Positions 6,800-8,262 of a stretch of 8,262 nt of DNA are shown one piece after another. Position 1 is the first letter of the stretch, and every line of letters starts with the position of its first letter. Under the pieces are notes generated by a model. The model saw only the letters and a list, made by a program, of their open reading frames with translations, searched no databases and was not told where the DNA came from. Origin of the DNA: Methylovulum sp. GTDB taxonomy: Bacteria; Pseudomonadota; Gammaproteobacteria; Methylococcales; Methylomonadaceae. The stretch spans positions 1 through 8,262 of the forward strand of contig JAQTNZ010000085.1 in the NCBI GenBank assembly GCA_028713595.1, written 5' to 3'. A program made the translations under genes and the position numbers.

Positions 6800-6935
6800 A
6801 ATTATACTTTTAATTTGTTGAAATTACAGGCACAAATCCTTAACTTAAAGACAGTGATGCAGGAGCGTGGGAACGATGGTGTATTCTTTTATCTTGTTGA
6901 TATTACAATCACACTACTTAACTTAATGGCAGTGA
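6785..6935. repeat. Degenerate tandem duplication, two units of about 75 bp
   Basis: Unit 1 (6785-6857) and unit 2 (6865-6935) share the same order of blocks: GCGTG-GGGAACGA, then a T-rich stretch, TTGTTGA-ATTACA, CACA/CACT, CTTAACTTAA and CAGTGA. The two have diverged by substitutions and small indels. Unit 1 includes the right arm of the central palindrome; unit 2 has lost most of it. Confidence 0.7.
6897..6924 (+). promoter_or_regulatory. Possible promoter for the lipoprotein gene inside the repeat
   Basis: TTGATA (6897-6902, five of six matches to the -35 consensus) is followed after 16 bp by TAACTT (6919-6924, weak -10). Transcription would start near 6931, about 29 nt before the ATG. 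The first repeat unit has an equivalent pair, TTGAAA (6818-6823) with TAACTT (6841-6846) at 17 bp. A better isolated -10 match, TACAAT at 6905-6910, lacks a good -35. The assignment is tentative. Confidence 0.25.
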
Positions 6936-6946
6936 CCCTAATCCCC

Positions 6947-6952
6947 AGAGGT
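6947..6952 (+). promoter_or_regulatory. Ribosome binding site of the lipoprotein gene
   Basis: AGAGGT lies 7 nt before the ATG at 6960 and outside the repeat element. It supports that ATG as the start that gives a proper signal peptide. Confidence 0.65.
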
Positions 6953-6959
6953 AACGCAG

Positions 6960-7985
6960 ATGAAAGCCCTAAAACTCGCCCGCTTTGCCTTTGCCACCTC
7001 ACTTACCCTGTTTGCTACGGGCTGCTTGCACTCTAACACTTACTCATTCGCTCTCTGGGGCGATATGCCTTATGCCCGAAACGGCGATGGCGGCAAAGAC
7101 GGTGCAAAAATGCTGCGGGTGATCGCCAGCATGAATGATGCTGATTTGGCGTTCACGGTCTTTGACGGCGACACCAAAGACGGCGCGTCACCCTGCACCG
7201 ATAACGCGATTGGGCAGGAGGTGGTGGCCTTGTTTGACAAAATCCAAGCCCCCACCGTGTATATACCCGGCGACAATGAATGGACGGACTGCCATCGCCT
7301 CAATAATGGCGGCTATAACGCCCTGGAGCGCTTGGCGTATTTGCGCAAGACCCTGTTTGTTGACAGTTTCAGTTTTGGGCAAACCAAAATGCCCTTGCAC
7401 CGCCAAGGTGTCGCCCAAGAGCTGTATGCGGAAAATAGCCGCTGGCAAAAAGGCGGCGTGGTGTTTGTGGGGTTAAACGTGCCGGGCAGCAATAACAATA
7501 AAGTCGCTGACGGGCGTTGCCTGTCTGACAAAAGTGCCCGGACTCAAGCCGACTGTGAGGCCGACAATGCCGAATATCGGGCGCGTGATGCCGCCAATAT
7601 CGCCTTTTTGCGCGAGTCCTTCCGCATCGCTGGGCAACAACAGGCGGCGGGGCTGATGGTGGTTATCCAAGCCGACCCCAGTTTTGACCTGCCGGAAACC
7701 GAAGCCGATAATGAGCGGCAAAAAGCGGGCTTTGATGGTTATGATGCCTTTCTGGCCGCCTTGATTGCCGAAACCAAAGCCTTTAGCGGTCAAGTGGTGC
7801 TGGCGCACGGCGACACCCATTTTTATAAAGTGGACAAGCCCTTGGCGGATTCAGCCCATCTGCTCAAAAACCTCACCCGCGTCGAAACCTTCGGCAGCCC
7901 CAATTTGCATTGGCTGAAAGTGTCGGTGGATATTGATGACCCCAATGTGTTTAGCTTCCAGCCTGTGATGGTTGAGGGGAATTGA
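6960..7985 (+). CDS. Metallophosphoesterase-like lipoprotein
   Basis: The 341-residue product begins with a lipoprotein signal peptide: positive MKALKLAR, a hydrophobic core, and FATGC with C22 as the likely lipidated cysteine. Residue 23 is Leu, with no Asp at +2, so the outer membrane is the expected site. The mature part resembles calcineurin-type metallophosphoesterases in motif order: WGDMPY (D35), FDGDTKDG (D69, D71), YIPGDNEWTDC (D105, N106) and LAHGDTHFY (H283, H287). The usual D-x-H, GNH[DE] and GHxH forms are altered, so metal binding and activity should not be taken for granted. From memory, similar proteins with WGDMPYA and PGDNEWTDC occur widely and have no assigned substrate. 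C79 and C111, plus two further cysteines (about 183 and 194), could form disulfides in the periplasm. The 3' end overlaps the convergent TPR gene by 35 bp. Confidence 0.85.
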   Translation: MKALKLARFAFATSLTLFATGCLHSNTYSFALWGDMPYARNGDGGKDGAKMLRVIASMNDADLAFTVFDGDTKDGASPCTDNAIGQEVVALFDKIQAPTVYIPGDNEWTDCHRLNNGGYNALERLAYLRKTLFVDSFSFGQTKMPLHRQGVAQELYAENSRWQKGGVVFVGLNVPGSNNNKVADGRCLSDKSARTQADCEADNAEYRARDAANIAFLRESFRIAGQQQAAGLMVVIQADPSFDLPETEADNERQKAGFDGYDAFLAALIAETKAFSGQVVLAHGDTHFYKVDKPLADSAHLLKNLTRVETFGSPNLHWLKVSVDIDDPNVFSFQPVMVEGN

Positions 7986-8262
7986 GCGATTGTTCTAAAT
8001 CGGCAATATCCTGTTTTACCTTGGCAATACGCTCTGAATATTCATCGTAACTGAGCGCAGCTTGCAAACGCTCCAATATGGGTAGGCATTCCTGATAGGT
8101 CGCTAATGCCTGCTCGTAGTGTTTTAAACTATGTAGACAATTTGCCTGTTTTTCAAGTGAAAAACTTAAATCTTGGAGAATTTGAGGTGTTGCCCCTAAC
8201 CTGTTCTTTAACTCCCAGCGAATCTGCAAGCTTTCGGTATGCCCCCCATAAGCGGCATCATA
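7951..8262 (-). CDS. C-terminal part of a TPR-repeat protein, cut by the window end
   Basis: The frame is open at 8262 and ends with TAA at 7953-7951, giving the last 103 residues. The visible start of the fragment, ESLQIRWELKNRLGATPQIL, followed by QDLSFSLEKQANC, resembles the repeat unit of TPR proteins of the ESL-x-R-EL-x-RLG-x-TP-x-L-x-DLS-x-SL type. A TPR-like helix pair (ANCLHSLKHYEQALATYQEC, then LPILERL) comes next. The tail is a charged, coiled-coil-like helix (YSERIAKVKQDIADLEQSL) and a short polar end. Such repeats often form the C-terminal part of large signalling proteins with an N-terminal ATPase, CHAT or peptidase domain, but none of that is visible here. A TTG at 8229 could be read as a start, but the frame continues upstream with matching repeat sequence. 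Its 3' end overlaps the lipoprotein gene by 35 bp. Confidence 0.8.
   Translation of the reverse strand, partial: YDAAYGGHTESLQIRWELKNRLGATPQILQDLSFSLEKQANCLHSLKHYEQALATYQECLPILERLQAALSYDEYSERIAKVKQDIADLEQSLNSPQPSQAGS

Larger units (their letters stand above)
6641..6933. mobile_element. MITE-like composite palindromic element, no transposase
   Basis: The ends are a perfect 16-bp inverted repeat: 6641-6656 (ACTGCCATTAAGTTAA) and its complement at 6918-6933. Inside lies a palindrome with perfect 28-bp arms (6696-6723 and 6772-6799). Between palindrome and right end, the right half is present twice in tandem with a period near 78 bp. The copy of the end sequence at 6840-6855 matches 13 of 16. 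The heptamer ACCCTAA occurs in direct orientation on both sides (6629-6635 and 6935-6941) and could be a target-site duplication, although it lies 5 bp from the left end and 1 bp from the right end. The element carries no coding capacity, so it would depend on a transposase elsewhere. The right end stops 26 bp before the lipoprotein gene. Confidence 0.6.

Noticed and set aside
6764..7036. Plus-strand open frame of 90 codons over the MITE-like element and the start of the lipoprotein gene
   Set aside because: It is made of translated repeat sequence, then runs out of frame into the lipoprotein gene; the lipoprotein has its own ribosome binding site and signal peptide.
1..8262. CRISPR array, tRNA or rRNA gene
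   Set aside because: No regularly spaced direct repeats with unique spacers, and no tRNA cloverleaf or rRNA-like sequence was seen on either strand.

Overview
The window looks like chromosomal DNA of a gammaproteobacterium of mid G+C content. The homoserine dehydrogenase, the bacterial 5'-nucleotidase, the NtrB/NtrC-style pair and the abundant palindromic intergenic repeats would fit a methanotroph-like lineage (Methylococcales). That placement is an inference from general resemblance, not a search result.

Layout. Positions 1-1858 read on the minus strand: a four-cysteine DUF1289-like small protein (1652-1858), homoserine dehydrogenase hom (254-1564, TTG start) and, 30 bp after it, a partial small protein that resembles the antitoxin-like partners of PIN toxins (1-223, runs off the edge). 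A divergent intergenic region (1859-2238) holds a candidate promoter for the minus-strand genes and a perfect 23-bp palindromic repeat. A plus-strand HAD-type 5'-nucleotidase follows (2239-3171). It converges with 4 bp to spare on a minus-strand cluster transcribed from 6269 to 3176: a membrane histidine kinase, a sigma-54-dependent response regulator whose start overlaps the kinase stop by 8 nt, and a 68-residue membrane protein.

The 690-bp gap 6270-6959 has no recognisable gene. Its right half is a MITE-like composite of about 293 bp (6641-6933): perfect 16-bp terminal inverted repeats, a central palindrome with perfect 28-bp arms, and a roughly 78-bp tandem duplication of its right half, whose second copy ends 26 bp before the next gene. 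That gene encodes a lipoprotein with an atypical metallophosphoesterase fold (6960-7985, plus). Its 3' end overlaps by 35 bp the 3' end of a convergent TPR-repeat protein that is cut by the window end (7951-8262, minus).

How the genes work together. The kinase and regulator form one signalling unit that should control sigma-54 promoters. By eye I found no convincing -24/-12 site in either large intergenic region, so the targets probably lie elsewhere. Hom is the branch-point enzyme for threonine/methionine synthesis and has its C-terminal ACT domain. The other genes look unrelated to one another. I do not see a clearly new multi-gene system. The most unusual structure is the composite repeat at 6641-6933.
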